Assembly: GCA_905221605.1 (NCBI GenBank)
Contig: CAJNDS010002442.1
Coordinates: 1-27,500, forward strand
Length of the DNA: 27,500 bases
DNA from: Symbiodinium natans
Lineage: Eukaryota > Sar > Dinophyceae > Suessiales > Symbiodiniaceae
Reading direction: 5' to 3'
Numbering within the stretch: the stretch's first letter is position 1; every line of letters starts with the position of its first letter. Positions 12,101 to 21,254 of the stretch are shown here, one piece after another. A model generated the notes under the pieces. That model did no database searches. It saw nothing but the letters and a program-made list of their open reading frames with translations, and was not told where the DNA came from. Made by a program: the position numbers and the translations under genes.

Positions 12101-13450
12101 GGTCCGAGGCCTTCAGGATTCCTTCAGGCCCTCAACGCTCAACCTGAAGTGCCAGCTCAATGGTGGTCACGTTGTGGTTCCTGTTTTCTTGTTGGGGTAC
12201 CTCAGGTACCTGGTGCTCCATTTGCAGCTAAGTAGCCTGAACTCACCAGGTGGAAGCCATCCTCGCGACCGTGGGCAGCGCCCGGCTGGAAACGTTGCGC
12301 CTTGCCGCCGTCAAGCAGGCCCCGGAGCCCCGGAGCTCCCAACGCCTTGAGCCTGAAGTTTAGGGGCTCTCTGGGTGTCTGCGTTAGCGGTTTGGGGCCC
12401 CTGTCATCTTTAAACACCTCACCCCCCCCCATTATCTCCCCACCACAAAACTAAACTAGAAATGGCAGTTACGCAAAGCATGGCTCTGCGAGATGCAACT
12501 GAACAAGCCATCCATAAGAGATGCGTTGTTGGCTCAGCACTGGTCTTGAGTTGTGCCCTGAGATCTGTTTCTACCAGCTTTAGCTTCTGCTGGCTGCCCG
12601 CTGAAGCCCGAGTGCTTCAGACTGACAGTTTGCAGTGAGCTCAAAGACGCTCACCGAGCGCAACATGCTACAGGCCTCATGAATAAAAAAAAAAACAAGG
12701 GCGATCAAAGGGCGCTTCAATCTCAAGAGCCCCCAGGGCTCTGAAATCCAAGGCTGCCTTTTGGACTCTGAAGGCGGGGGCCTCCAAGCAGCCAACGCCT
12801 TGAAATCCAGAGCTTTGGGGGAGCTGGACTCGAAGAGGCCCTTGCAAACAAACCACCAAAGCCGGTGCTGGCTCGCGGCCCACTTGATGGTTTGAGGGCT
12901 GCTGTCCCTATATGGCTTCGCAAAGACGCAGTTCTTGGGTTCGGCCCGGCTGGGATCTCTGGTTTGACTTCTTGGGAAGGCTTTTTTCCTTGTGATTGTC
13001 TTCGTGCCGGCCCAACTAAGGACGGAGTGCAAGGTGCATCTTAAGACCCGGCCCTAAAAGCCCTCGGGCCATGGGATCCCTTTAACCCCCCGAGAGAAGA
13101 TCCGAAGAAGATGCGCAGGAAGTGCAGCGGCTCCGTGCCATGGAGTTGCTGGAGGCCCTTGGGTTTTTTTGGGGTTTTGGTGTTTAATGTGTCGGAGTTT
13201 CCCGTTTCGGCTTAGGGTTTTAGGGAGCTCGGGCCTCGATGTTATGCCTTTGCCGTGCGCGCGGCTTCGTGCACTTGCACCACAAGTTTCTCGCTCGAGC
13301 TGTCGTGCCAGATTGTTCACAGGCAACAGTTGAGATCCTCAACCCAGGTTTGCCTGATTTTATCATCCTCAGACCCAGACACAGGCAGTTCTCTCCCCGG
13401 ACTTTGCCCGGCTGCCTGGCTTCGATGAGGACAGTCCTCAACCTTGGAAG
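9198..13450 (+). CDS. intron-rich gene: 14 phase-compatible candidate exons, helical protein of unknown family
   Basis: Candidate exons: 9198-9359, 9461-9528, 10029-10101, 10247-10285, 10620-10684, 10767-10882, 11058-11110, 11298-11357, 11717-11765, 11959-12041, 12250-12318, 12737-12837, 13097-13154, 13385-13450. Joined, they total 1062 bases (354 codons) with no stop and with phase kept at every junction. Donors are GC (six, most starting GCCC), GT (six) and GA (two); every intron ends in AG. Pieces read as alanine/leucine-rich helical protein, for example PGSEEHRRKLAQALESL (exon 2), ANAALWLAGRLPAEDEEV (exon 5), PVKVTLQLSLRRRWDNHC (exon 6), AEKKLASGEVHK (exon 10), SEEDAQEVQRLRAMELLE (exon 13). 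No known domain recognised. I chose splice sites partly to keep phase, so borders are provisional; both gene ends are undefined. Confidence 0.5.
11769..11815. repeat. tandem nonamer GGTTGAGTC, about five copies
   Basis: The array starts within a few bases of the proposed donor of exon 9 (GTTCGG at 11766). It stays open in the exon's frame (Val-Glu-Ser repeats), so it is either intron start or a variable extension of the exon. Confidence 0.9.
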
Positions 13451-13974
13451 GTTTGGAAGTCGTTTCTGAACCCCTAAAAGATGGCTGCCTTGCAGCCTTG
13501 TAAAGCCGTCTGAGCGTTGTTGGGGCCTTGATGACTTTTCCCTTCTTTGCAGGGATATTCAAAGGCCCGTTCCCTGGGGCCTTCAGGGATGGAAGGGCTC
13601 TGCAGACTCCCAGGAGGCCCCCCCTTTCCAGGTCTGGAGCCATGGAGCAGCAGCGACGGAAGCTGCGCCACGCAATCATGACTGTCAGCACCTTGGTTGC
13701 GGTTGGCATCCTGGAGTTTGGGGGCAGAAGCTGCTGGTCAGGGTTTGCGGTTGTCCGGGGGGCAACTTTCGCTCTTACGGCCCAACCTTGGGCAGCTTCC
13801 CCCTTCAAAGAAGCCAAGCCGTTAAAGCCTTTAAAGCATCCCGGTGATGTCGCACCGCACTGAGAAACGGCGCTGGCCTCGGACAAGGCTGGGCGGAGAC
13901 TTGGCGCAGGTGGTCCCTGATCCTAGTGCCATAATCCCTACAGCAAGTGCCTGGGTTTATCCTGCCGTTTTCAG

Positions 13975-14134
13975 TGTGGAGCTTCGGGTCTCCTTCCAGA
14001 GCTTCGGGCCCAGCATGTATCAACCCAAAGCCCGAACGTTTGGCCCCAGGACTGCGCAGTCAGTCAAGGACTTGGTGGCCAAGGCCGCGCCGACACTCAC
14101 CCAAAAAAAGCGCCCACCGAGCTCAGAACCCTAA
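13975..14134 (+). CDS. candidate exon, possibly terminal
   Basis: A textbook acceptor (GGTTTATCCTGCCGTTTTCAG) ends at 13974. Reading from the second base gives VELRVSFQSFGPSMYQPKAR and then TFGPRTAQSVKDLVAKAAPT with a basic end, closed by TAA at 14132-14134. A GT donor after KDL (about 14073) is an alternative end. It follows the 14-exon chain on the same strand and could belong to it; the linking exons between 13450 and 13975 are unclear. Family unknown. Confidence 0.35.
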
Positions 14135-14403
14135 CACGCCGCATGGCTTGTGCTTTGCATAGCATGCTACACCGCACCGCCATCTTCCGTCTGCCCCACA
14201 GATGTTTGTTTGTTCTAGGTCTTGATTCGTGAGCGCTGTTCCTGCCATGCAGAAGTGTCTCTTGCCCCCATCCCCCTTCCAACGGTTAAGCTCCACACCT
14301 CAGGGGCTCCCTCGCAGCTTCGCCTCTGCCACAGCCGCTGCCTGGACGCTCCACGTATTGCCCCTCGGCAGATCGAAGGTTTTTCCATGGTCTTGTGCTT
14401 CAG

Positions 14404-14466
14404 GGTGCATTCCAAAGCCTTAAAAGCCGTCTTGAGCTTGAAGTTCTGGAGCTTTCCTCGGAGCTT
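14404..14466 (+). CDS. candidate exon, 21 codons, leucine-rich helix
   Basis: CTTGTGCTTCAG precedes 14404 and GTAGTG follows 14466; the length is 21 whole codons. It reads GAFQSLKSRLELEVLELSSE plus one Leu, a heptad-like helix. Further coding-like sequence with GAG/CTG-rich codons continues to about 14570 and may be the next exon. Composition matches the exons at 9.2-13.5 kb. Confidence 0.38.
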
Positions 14467-14499
14467 GTAGTGACCACCGGCCTGAAGCGCAGCTCCAGG

Positions 14500-15330
14500 A
14501 GAGAGCTGCAGCTTCCAGGCGCAGAGGAAGAGGCCGGGTCCTTCGCAATTGCAGTGGCCTGTCTGAGGGGCGTTTCGAGGCTTGGGGTGCAGCTTGGCTG
14601 TTGGCCGTCAGGGTCTTTGAATCGACGTGTTTGAGCACCAGTAGGTTTGAGTCCGGGGAGGTTAAGTAAGGCTTGACTATTTGGCTTCAAAAAAACGGAG
14701 AACGGGGCAATCTTTAGGTGCTTGCAGGTCGGCCCCACCATCGCTTCTTGCTTCCGCTCCGCGGATGCGGCGTTGCCGCTCGCCAGAACTGGTCAGACCC
14801 TACATCCTTGGTTGGCCGCTCCACGAAGTGTAGGCGATTTGGGATCCGGATGTAGGCTGCTGCCTTGGGCTCAACGTTGGCATCTGGGATCGGAAAATGA
14901 ACTTTGAGCCTTCAATGTTTCTTCACCTCAGAAAGGCCATGCACGTCCTCTTGGAGTTATTTACATTGGCTTGCTGTCTAGCCTGCACCCTCTACAACAT
15001 TGCGAGCCGCAGAAGTTGTATTCTCATTGTCCCTCATCTTGAGCATTCGCTGATGACAAGCCATCCTCAGCTTTCAACAACAGGGATGGTTTCATGCATG
15101 GGACAACTTGTGACACCACATGACCAAATGAGTCAGTCTGCCAAACGACAATGCCTTTGCTGATTGGTGTCTGTCAAGCGAGTTCGTGTCAGCGCCGCCA
15201 AATTTATTGTGCCCCCCCCCAAGCCCTCCATCCCTGTCCCAATGCGTGCATCCGGCCCCTCAGCCCACGAGGTTTGAAGGTTGAGGAAGGTTGAGGCGGG
15301 TTTGAGGGAGGATCCAAAGGGCTTGGTACC
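14500..15330. other. mostly intron-like; no gene recognised with confidence
   Basis: An 87-88 codon ATG frame at 14897-15163 begins MNFEPSMFLHLRKAMHVLLE and contains a hydrophobic segment, but it lacks splice or family support. The rest shows G-rich, TTGAGG-type intron sequence. Confidence 0.3.
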
Positions 15331-15333
15331 CAG

Positions 15334-15400
15334 GACCGTGCAGATCCTGCACGAGGCAGCCCTGCTGGGCGACGCAGCGCCCCTGCCAGCCGCTTTGCAG
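15334..15400 (+). CDS. candidate exon
   Basis: After ACCCAG the frame starting at the second base reads TVQILHEAALLGDAAPLPAA and continues to LQG before a stop (TAG). The helix-loop pattern is loosely like an ankyrin-type repeat but one copy proves nothing. The donor is not clear. Confidence 0.28.
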
Positions 15401-15655
15401 GGGATTTAGGTTCATGAAATTCCTGACGTTTTGGAGGTTGTGGCTCTAGAGCTTTGAGGCTTTTAGGGATGTTCGGGTTTGGATCAGGATTCAAGGGTGG
15501 AGGGGTCTGGGAGTCTGGGGCGAAGAATTCCGGTGCTGGGAGCGTTGGCGTGGCCAGCAGATCCTGAACAGCAAGGACCCCCCCAAGTCAAACACGCAAT
15601 CTTCCACCCCCTCCCAACTCCCGAATTTTGAAACCGAATCACACTGAGTATGCAG

Positions 15656-15802
15656 GGCAACAGCCAGTGAGGGCTGGCGGGTTAAGCAAGACAATCATCG
15701 AGGACTGGATCCTCCCGGAAGAGCTGAAAGTGCGGAGGCAGCTGCTTCGCCATATCCTGGCGGCAGGCCGGCGGTTGCTGTTTGTTGGCGATCCATTTTC
15801 AG
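15656..15802 (+). CDS. candidate exon, about 48 codons
   Basis: An acceptor TATGCAG ends at 15655 and a consensus donor CAG/GTACGG begins at 15803. Between them one frame reads SKTIIEDWILPEELKVRRQL and then LRHILAAGRRLLFVGDPFS, with the charge pattern of a real folded segment. The first two bases and last base are split codons. Family not recognised; the GDP-type ending is not a P-loop. Confidence 0.42.
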
Positions 15803-15910
15803 GTACGGGAGTGTCGCATAAGTTGAGGTGTTTGGGTCTTTAAACTTATCATAGCCGATTCCATCCAGAGCGAGTTCCAGTTTTAACTTCAAGAAAGATG
15901 TCAGCCTGCC

Positions 15911-16141
15911 ATGCACATTCCATCATTGATTTTGATGAAACTGCTGCGGGCAGACATCAGTAGGCTGCATCTTCCATACGACTGCGAGGAGATGATGACA
16001 AACTGCATGGCGCGTGCCAGAGCTTGGTGGAGATGGGAGGCAGGGCCAATCAGGGCCACAGGGCAGATCCAGTGGTCAACAATACGAGGTCAGCGCAAGT
16101 TAACGTCGGGCGCACTGCAGTCGAGGCATGAGTCTTTTTGA
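15911..16141 (+). CDS. small ORF or exon, 76 codons
   Basis: ATG at 15911 opens a frame that contains MKLLRADISRLHLPYDCEEM and then a Trp/Arg-rich segment (ARAWWRWEAG) to TGA. It has no splice or family support. It could be an internal exon ending near 16045, where the composition becomes less natural. Confidence 0.22.
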   Translation: MHIPSLILMKLLRADISRLHLPYDCEEMMTNCMARARAWWRWEAGPIRATGQIQWSTIRGQRKLTSGALQSRHESF

Positions 16142-16507
16142 TGCCCCTGATAGCAACTTTCGCTATAGTTTTTGCCATCCCTTCAATCTCCAGCACCTGA
16201 ACCCCAAACGCAATCGAAGGCTCCCATTGACCAAGTAGTTCATGCAACCAGGCCTGGCAGCTTGCCAAACCGACCTGCAACAGGGCTTCGAGACGCGGCT
16301 TCGGGCTTTAGAGGGTTAACTTTCCAGGCTCTTTCCGCTTGCCCCCCCTCCGCCCCCCCTTCCGATTCGTCGTGAGGAAACTTTTGTATATACAAGCCAG
16401 CTGCAAGCAAGGGAGCTGTAGTTGCGTATCCATACTTTTTGGGACATAAGTATCATGGGTTAATTGGGTCGCTTGCCTCCAAGCGAACCCCAAGCCCTAA
16501 ACCTGAG

Positions 16508-16572
16508 GAGCGTTTGCAGAGCCTCTTCCGCCTTCCCGCCGCGTGGTCCATGGAGGCACTGCTGCGAGGACG
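16508..16572 (+). CDS. candidate exon, 21 codons
   Basis: AG ends at 16507 and GTGCGC follows 16572. The frame reads ERLQSLFRLPAAWSMEALLR plus Gly and leaves two bases over. Style matches the other Leu/Ala-rich exons on this strand. Family unknown. Confidence 0.3.
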
Positions 16573-16894
16573 GTGCGCATGACGCGGAACTCAGCGCCAT
16601 GTGCATGCCACCTCAGACTTGTCTTGTGAGTCTAATTCTTCAGGTGCGGGTTGTAACAACCACAGGCAGCCAGCGTTCAGCGTTTGCATTGGGCATGTCA
16701 GTTCGTCCCGCTTTGCGTGCCGCTTTGCGTGCCTTCTTTTGTGTGTTGTGCTGCTATTTTTATGCAGCGGCCGCGAGAGGTGAATTCTCATCGTTTTACC
16801 TCCTCATGCTCTCCCCCCCCACAATGCGTGTTTACTTATTCATTCTTCTACATGTTTGTTGGGTGCCTTTACTGCTTTTCGTTCTCGGTTTCAG

Positions 16895-16979
16895 GAAATT
16901 CGGAAAGAAGGCAAGGAAGAAAGATAAGAAAAGACTTAATGAACCCCACAACCCAGACCCTGGAGACCCTAAACCCTAA
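16895..16979 (+). CDS. candidate terminal exon, lysine-rich
   Basis: A long pyrimidine tract and TTTCAG end at 16894, the best acceptor in this part of the window. Reading from the second base gives KFGKKARKKDKKRLNEPHNP and then DPGDPKP, closed by TAA at 16977-16979. The stop lies inside a CCCTAAA motif, so the telomere-like tract would supply the stop codon. A second frame is open further, to 17121, but encodes only the repeat tract. Confidence 0.3.
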
Positions 16980-17175
16980 ATCTAGATCTTGCACCCTCAA
17001 CCGTAGACCCCAGACCATAAAACTAAATCCCCAAAAAACAAAACCAAAGACCCTAGACCCCGAACCCCAAAACCTACAACCCTACACCCAACAGCCCGGA
17101 ACTTGGAACCCTCAAAAATGAAAATCTTAAATCCCAAGACCAACGCTTTGGGCCCTAACTCCCTAAGCCCTACGC
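16955..17175. repeat. degenerate telomere-like tract (CCCTAAA-type)
   Basis: Clear CCCTAAA motifs at 16969-16978 are followed by more than 180 bases of drifted relatives such as ACCCTCAACC, ACCCCAGACC, CCCTAGACCC and CCCTACACCC. Plant-type TTTAGGG is the telomere repeat known in dinoflagellates. Weaker G-strand relatives appear at about 3890-3950, 8435-8525, 9585-9620 and 13185-13215. Confidence 0.65.
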
Positions 17176-17179
17176 CCCC

Positions 17180-18119
17180 AAACCCTCAACCAAGGCAACA
17201 GCGAAAACAAGTAGCAAAGACCACCCAGCAAAACTCTTTGCTCAGCGCCCACTGAGTATTGGGTTCCCAAGGTGCCCTCTGTTAGTTTTTGTGTTCTTTT
17301 GCCGGGGGGGGGGGACTGGCAGTTGTGTGAAGCAGGCGCTTCTGTAAATGCGGGCGCTGCGACACTTATTCTGTTTTGCTGCGGAGTTCTGTACGTCTGC
17401 ACAGGGCCTGCAGCTTCTGTTGTTTTTCAGGCAGAACATCTTCTCCGCTGTATGTTTAGGCCAGGCGTGACCAGTGTAACTCTTGTTTAGACAGGTGCCA
17501 GGCATGCCGTGCCCATGCTTCTAACTCTTTGTTTCGTCCAGTTTGTCGTTACGACTTACCCGCTTTCTTGAACACTTGCTTCTTGTTGCTCGCGTGCGTG
17601 CGATGGCTGTTCCCGCAGCTCTGCTGCCTTTGCTAAGATGTGGCTCGCATGGCCAGCTGCAGCTGGCGGGGAGGTGCTTCAATGTGTCATGCAGCTTGAG
17701 CGTGCGAGAGCTGTCTTGCGAGGATCGAAGAAGAAGCTGCTGGCCAAGAACAAGGCGGCTTGGGCTCATGCCCAGAGTTGGGGTTTCTCCTTCTCTGAAC
17801 CCGGTTGCAGCTGTAAGTTGCTCAGGTTTATACCAGTCACACCCGAGAAACGTTCCCGATGATGCTTTCATCTCAAGGTCACAGACTCCTCCCTGCTGTC
17901 CACCTTTGCCATGCTCTTTGGCGGGAATCCACATACCCTCGTTGCCCACTGTGTATCCCTTGGCCTCACGAACCCCGGAAAGCTTGACATCTGAATTTGA
18001 GGCGTGTCGCCAACATCCTTTCATTTAGCATACTTCGTGCCAAGAGAACATGGTTGAAGCAATAAGCGCCAAGACTTCACCGTCTTAAGACAACCAACGG
18101 CATTGAGGAATGAAATAGG
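17180..18119. other. no confident gene; ambiguous overlapping frames
   Basis: Between 17521 and 18028 both strands are open for about 160 codons (+ 17543-18028 and - 17521-18024). The minus frame starts with an ATG and has fairly natural composition; a third, + strand frame contains ERARAVLRGSKKKLLAKNKA (about 17696-17755). They cannot all be real, and I cannot choose. Upstream lies a ten-base G run (17304-17313). The mobile element begins at the right edge of this stretch. Confidence 0.3.
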
Positions 18120-18204
18120 GGGTCGCACAGCATGTGCGTAGTGACATGTGATGCAGAGCTTTGTGCCGAAGGCATCGAGGCACAAAGATCCAACTTTTCA
18201 GAGC
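18120..18204 (+). repeat. left terminal repeat A1 of the element
   Basis: 85 bases identical by eye to 25849-25933 (constant offset 7729). It holds an imperfect hairpin: CTTTGTGCC (18159-18167) pairs with GGCACAAAG (18179-18187) around an 11-base loop. Confidence 0.9.
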
Positions 18205-18408
18205 AGGTTCGCAGCAATGGCTTCGTGCAGTGACGCAGAACGCCTGACCGCTGCGTCGTCTGGCGAGCGCTCGAGGCATTACGGCTTCGATACCCTGGTT
18301 TTGCTGCATCACGACATTCTAGATGTGGCGTCGATGCTCAGTCCGCGGGATGGCGCACCACTTTATGAAGAGCAGGACCTGCTCGCCCCCCTTGTGACTG
18401 GACAATGA
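18151..18408 (+). CDS. small leader ORF of the element, 85 codons
   Basis: ATG at 18151 lies inside repeat A1; a second in-frame ATG at 18217 lies just past it. The frame reads through MASCSDAERLTAASSGERSR and DILDVASMLSPRDGAPLYEE to TGA at 18406-18408. Composition is acidic and protein-like. It takes the first position in the element, where DIRS elements often have a gag-type ORF, but it is far too short for one and shows no known motif. It may be a remnant, a first exon, or non-coding leader. Confidence 0.35.
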   Translation: MQSFVPKASRHKDPTFQSRFAAMASCSDAERLTAASSGERSRHYGFDTLVLLHHDILDVASMLSPRDGAPLYEEQDLLAPLVTGQ

Positions 18409-18573
18409 CGACTGTGTTCTCACGGGATAGTTGTCTTTGTCTCGAAACAGTCTACGTGATCTGGCTGCATCAAGGGGCCCTGAGAAGCTTCGCCGCTGGC
18501 TTGTGGTCATTCTCCCTGGGGGAGCAGCGCGCGCTGGCTTGAGCTGAATCAGCAAGGCACCTCGTGCCGCGAG

Positions 18574-18769
18574 TCAGGACAGGGTTGAATTGTAAGGGTC
18601 GTGCCTCGCTTCAGCAGCGAAACCTTCTTGTAGGTTTAATTGGCTCGAAATGGCAGTAAAGTTGTGGCTTCAGGACAGGGTGTCATTGCAAGGGTCATGC
18701 TTCGCTTCAGCAGCGAAACCTTCTCTGTAGTTTTTTAATTGGCTCGAAATGGCAGCAGAGTTGTGGGCT
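18574..18769 (+). repeat. tandem duplication around the recombinase start codon
   Basis: Two imperfect copies, 18574-18669 and 18670-18769, begin TCAGGACAGGGT and end with ATGGCAG(T/C)A(A/G)AGTTGTGG. The second ATG (18749) opens the recombinase; the first (18650) opens a 26-codon frame in the same phase that stops at TAG 18728-18730. Both copies contain GTAG, six to eight bases, then TTGGCTC, loosely like the dinoflagellate spliced-leader end. Confidence 0.85.
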
Positions 18770-20434
18770 TTGCTTAGGCTCCACAATCTTCATGACTTAG
18801 CGCCAACTCTGCTTGAATGTGGCATTTCGTCAGTTGGTGCTCTGGTTGCAAGCGAAGCTCGCCTGCTTAGCGAAGGGGTCCCGAAGGAACAGATCGATCT
18901 CTTGGTTCGCGGCAGAGAGCTTGCCACAGAAGCCAGTGTGCCAGGGCCCAGCAGGCGGCATGATATCCCCACACTGCCTCCCAGGAAGCGGGCTTGTTTC
19001 AGAACATCTATGGAAGCCTCCAAGCCCGAAAATCAGGCCAGCAGTTTACAGCGCCTTGAGGCGGATTTCCTAGCACCGTCTACGCAAGGTCCGGTGCACA
19101 GCCGAGTGAGGACATGGCAGGCTTGGTGCTCCGGTTGGCGAGTGCCGGCCTTTCCTTTAGATCATAGCAACATATGCAGATGCGCTGCGAGCATGAAGCG
19201 GGGCGGATATCGGTCATGCGCCCAGTACTTCGCCGCCGTCGTGAAGTACCAGGAGAGGACTTTGCGTATGCCAGTTAGCCATCTCCTGCGAGGCCTCATT
19301 CGTGACTGCCAGCGCAGCATCTTGAGGGGCCTCGGCCCAGAAAGTTTGAAGGATTCGTTTGAGGTCAGCCGATTGCGATCTTTGATAGAGAGGTCGGCCG
19401 AGGATGCGGCTGCATGGTCTCATCGGCGGCTTGAGGCCATGACTGATGCGACCTTAATAGCTACATGGTTCATGATGCGAGAGCTGGAGATAAGTGGCTT
19501 GCGCAATGGCCACCTATACTTGGATGGTCAGCAGGTCTGTGTTTTGTTGGCAGTACAGAAGACCGACACGCAGGGTTCTTTGGTGACCAGGACTTTGTCT
19601 TGTTGCTGTCGGTGGCGTAGTCACCCTTTTTGTCCATTTCACGCAGCAAAGAGACATTTGCGTCGGCTGCAGGTGTTCGAGCAGAACCTTGGTTTCGCGG
19701 CCAGTTTCGCCGGCGGCGAGCTGTCCAAGACTGAGATGGTTCAGGGTTTCAGGTCAGTGCTTGCGGCGTCGGGGCAATCCCTTTGTCGCCCCGATGAAGC
19801 GAACCGTCCCACGCAGCGGTTTCATGGGCATTGCTGTAGGGTGTCAGGAGCGCAGTGGTTAATCAGCATGAACATCTGTGTTACAGTAGTGCAATTGCTG
19901 GGGCGTTGGAGCTCAGCAGCCATTCATCGATATATCCAGAGCGCGCCTCTGCAGCAGTTGCCTGGAGTGGCAAGTCAGGCCCTTCACTCGTCCGAGGAGG
20001 TGGCCCCAGACACACAGATGCACCCAGTTCCGATGGCAGTTCAGCCCGGAACAAACGAGGACCCTGCGTCGCAGCAGATCGTCGAGACTTTGACGACTCT
20101 TCAAGAAGAGGTGCGGTGCTTGAAGCGAGCTGCCAGAGCCGCGCAGGACACATGCATTCAGTCGATAAGGTCACGATTGGTTCATCGAATGAAAGTGAAT
20201 GAGAAAGAGAACATTCCCAAGAAGTGGCGAACTCGTTGTGGTTGGCCGTATGGCACCAGGAACTTTCTTCGCATATTGGCGTCTGACGTTGCCAATGCTC
20301 AGAGGTGCTCCAGGTGCTGGAGCGACGATAGCTCCAGCTCATCATCGTCATCATCGTCATCATCTTCCTCATCGAGCCATGAGGGCCATTCTACCGATGC
20401 AGAGAGTAGCTCCGTGGTAGGGGAGTATGAGTGA
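18749..20434 (+). CDS. tyrosine recombinase of the retroelement
   Basis: 561 residues from ATG 18749. It would integrate the circular DNA copy. Residues 1-55 form a SAM-like helical module (LWALLRLHNLHDLAPTLLEC, then GISSVGALV). The catalytic domain covers about 110-400: box I Arg about 244 in FMMRELEISGLR, hairpin Lys about 271 in AVQKTDTQG, box II His361/Arg364 in FHGHCCRVSGAQ, Trp about 387 in LLGRWSSAAIHRYI (in the usual His position), and the nucleophile Tyr about 395. A coiled-coil-like segment follows (IVETLTTLQEEVRCLKRAAR), then a conserved-looking TRCGWPYG and CSRCW (possible metal-binding Cys pair), a run of about 16 serines, and an acidic end. All catalytic positions are present, so the enzyme looks intact. 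It lies upstream of the RT, unlike DIRS elements with the recombinase last. Confidence 0.88.
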   Translation: MAAELWALLRLHNLHDLAPTLLECGISSVGALVASEARLLSEGVPKEQIDLLVRGRELATEASVPGPSRRHDIPTLPPRKRACFRTSMEASKPENQASSLQRLEADFLAPSTQGPVHSRVRTWQAWCSGWRVPAFPLDHSNICRCAASMKRGGYRSCAQYFAAVVKYQERTLRMPVSHLLRGLIRDCQRSILRGLGPESLKDSFEVSRLRSLIERSAEDAAAWSHRRLEAMTDATLIATWFMMRELEISGLRNGHLYLDGQQVCVLLAVQKTDTQGSLVTRTLSCCCRWRSHPFCPFHAAKRHLRRLQVFEQNLGFAASFAGGELSKTEMVQGFRSVLAASGQSLCRPDEANRPTQRFHGHCCRVSGAQWLISMNICVTVVQLLGRWSSAAIHRYIQSAPLQQLPGVASQALHSSEEVAPDTQMHPVPMAVQPGTNEDPASQQIVETLTTLQEEVRCLKRAARAAQDTCIQSIRSRLVHRMKVNEKENIPKKWRTRCGWPYGTRNFLRILASDVANAQRCSRCWSDDSSSSSSSSSSSSSSSSHEGHSTDAESSSVVGEYE

Positions 20435-21254
20435 GCTTCGTGTAGTTTTGCTGTCGCCGAGCAGAGTGTCTTGCGCGCACCGGAGCGTGAGCTTCGTGCA
20501 AATGTCCAGTTGAGGCCTCTTGGTTCGGTTCCTTGCCAGTTCAGGGTTCCCCCTCTTCGCTTTGTTGCACTCGGGGCTTCTGCAGAGGATCTGCCCAGGG
20601 TGTACAAGTCGACACGTCACAGCCTCATGCACGGGGTGGGGCCGAGTTCCCTGCAGGACTTGACGATGAGTGGCGTCTCGGGCAAGCAGAATGGAGAGGA
20701 TCGCGCCGGACAGTTGCGCAGCGGCCGCTGTCTTGCGGCAGGCGTCCGGGCCGACAGTTTTCTTTTGAGACGGCTTAGGATTAGCGCATCTGTAGTTTGC
20801 AGAGTCCGCGGCAGGACAATGCACGTATGATGGTATGATGGTAGCTAGGGCTCCAATTCGCGGAGGAGTCACGAGCGACAACTGCAAAACCCGTGTCCGA
20901 GTCTGGACTCTTCGAGCATGCAGTTGCTCGTCAGCAATCAACGAGGCAGTTGATTGAACGTGAACGTCCCATGCATTGACAGCACATGTCTGCGGGCCAG
21001 CACGGAAGCATCTAGGGCTTCTGCAAGATCGTCGCGAGACTTCGTGTGATGATTCTGCGTAGTCAAAGTCTAAGTGCTCAGTCAGGACGAGCACTTCAGA
21101 AACTGATCTTTTTGACAACTCTTCCTTGCCTTTGTGCTCTAGGCTCAGGACCCATCGGCTCATGCATTTTCATAACACGTCACTGGTCACGTAGGGCTGT
21201 TCTAAGGTGTTTGGTGTTCATGTGTGATGCGTGGCACGAGAGTCTGCGTTAGTC
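20435..21254. other. 820-bp spacer between recombinase and gag/methyltransferase ORFs
   Basis: It likely holds the 3' end of the recombinase transcript and the promoter or leader of the second ORF. GTGAGCTTCGTG occurs twice (20430-20441 and 20487-20498). A + frame at about 20471-20830 has no ATG at its start. The minus strand is open from ATG at 21161-21163 to 20369, 264 codons, without recognisable motifs. Confidence 0.5.

Noticed and set aside
12580-13032. 150-codon minus-strand frame
   Set aside because: The + strand offers a phase-compatible exon (12737-12837) with better composition; the minus frame is probably its shadow.
17521-18028. Overlapping frames of about 160 codons on opposite strands
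   Set aside because: Neither has a motif or supporting signals, so no single call is justified; recorded only as ambiguous.
18749-20434. Integron or phage integrase from bacterial DNA
   Set aside because: The recombinase is inside an element with RT, RNase H and split direct repeats, and its N- and C-terminal extensions are not those of bacterial integrases.
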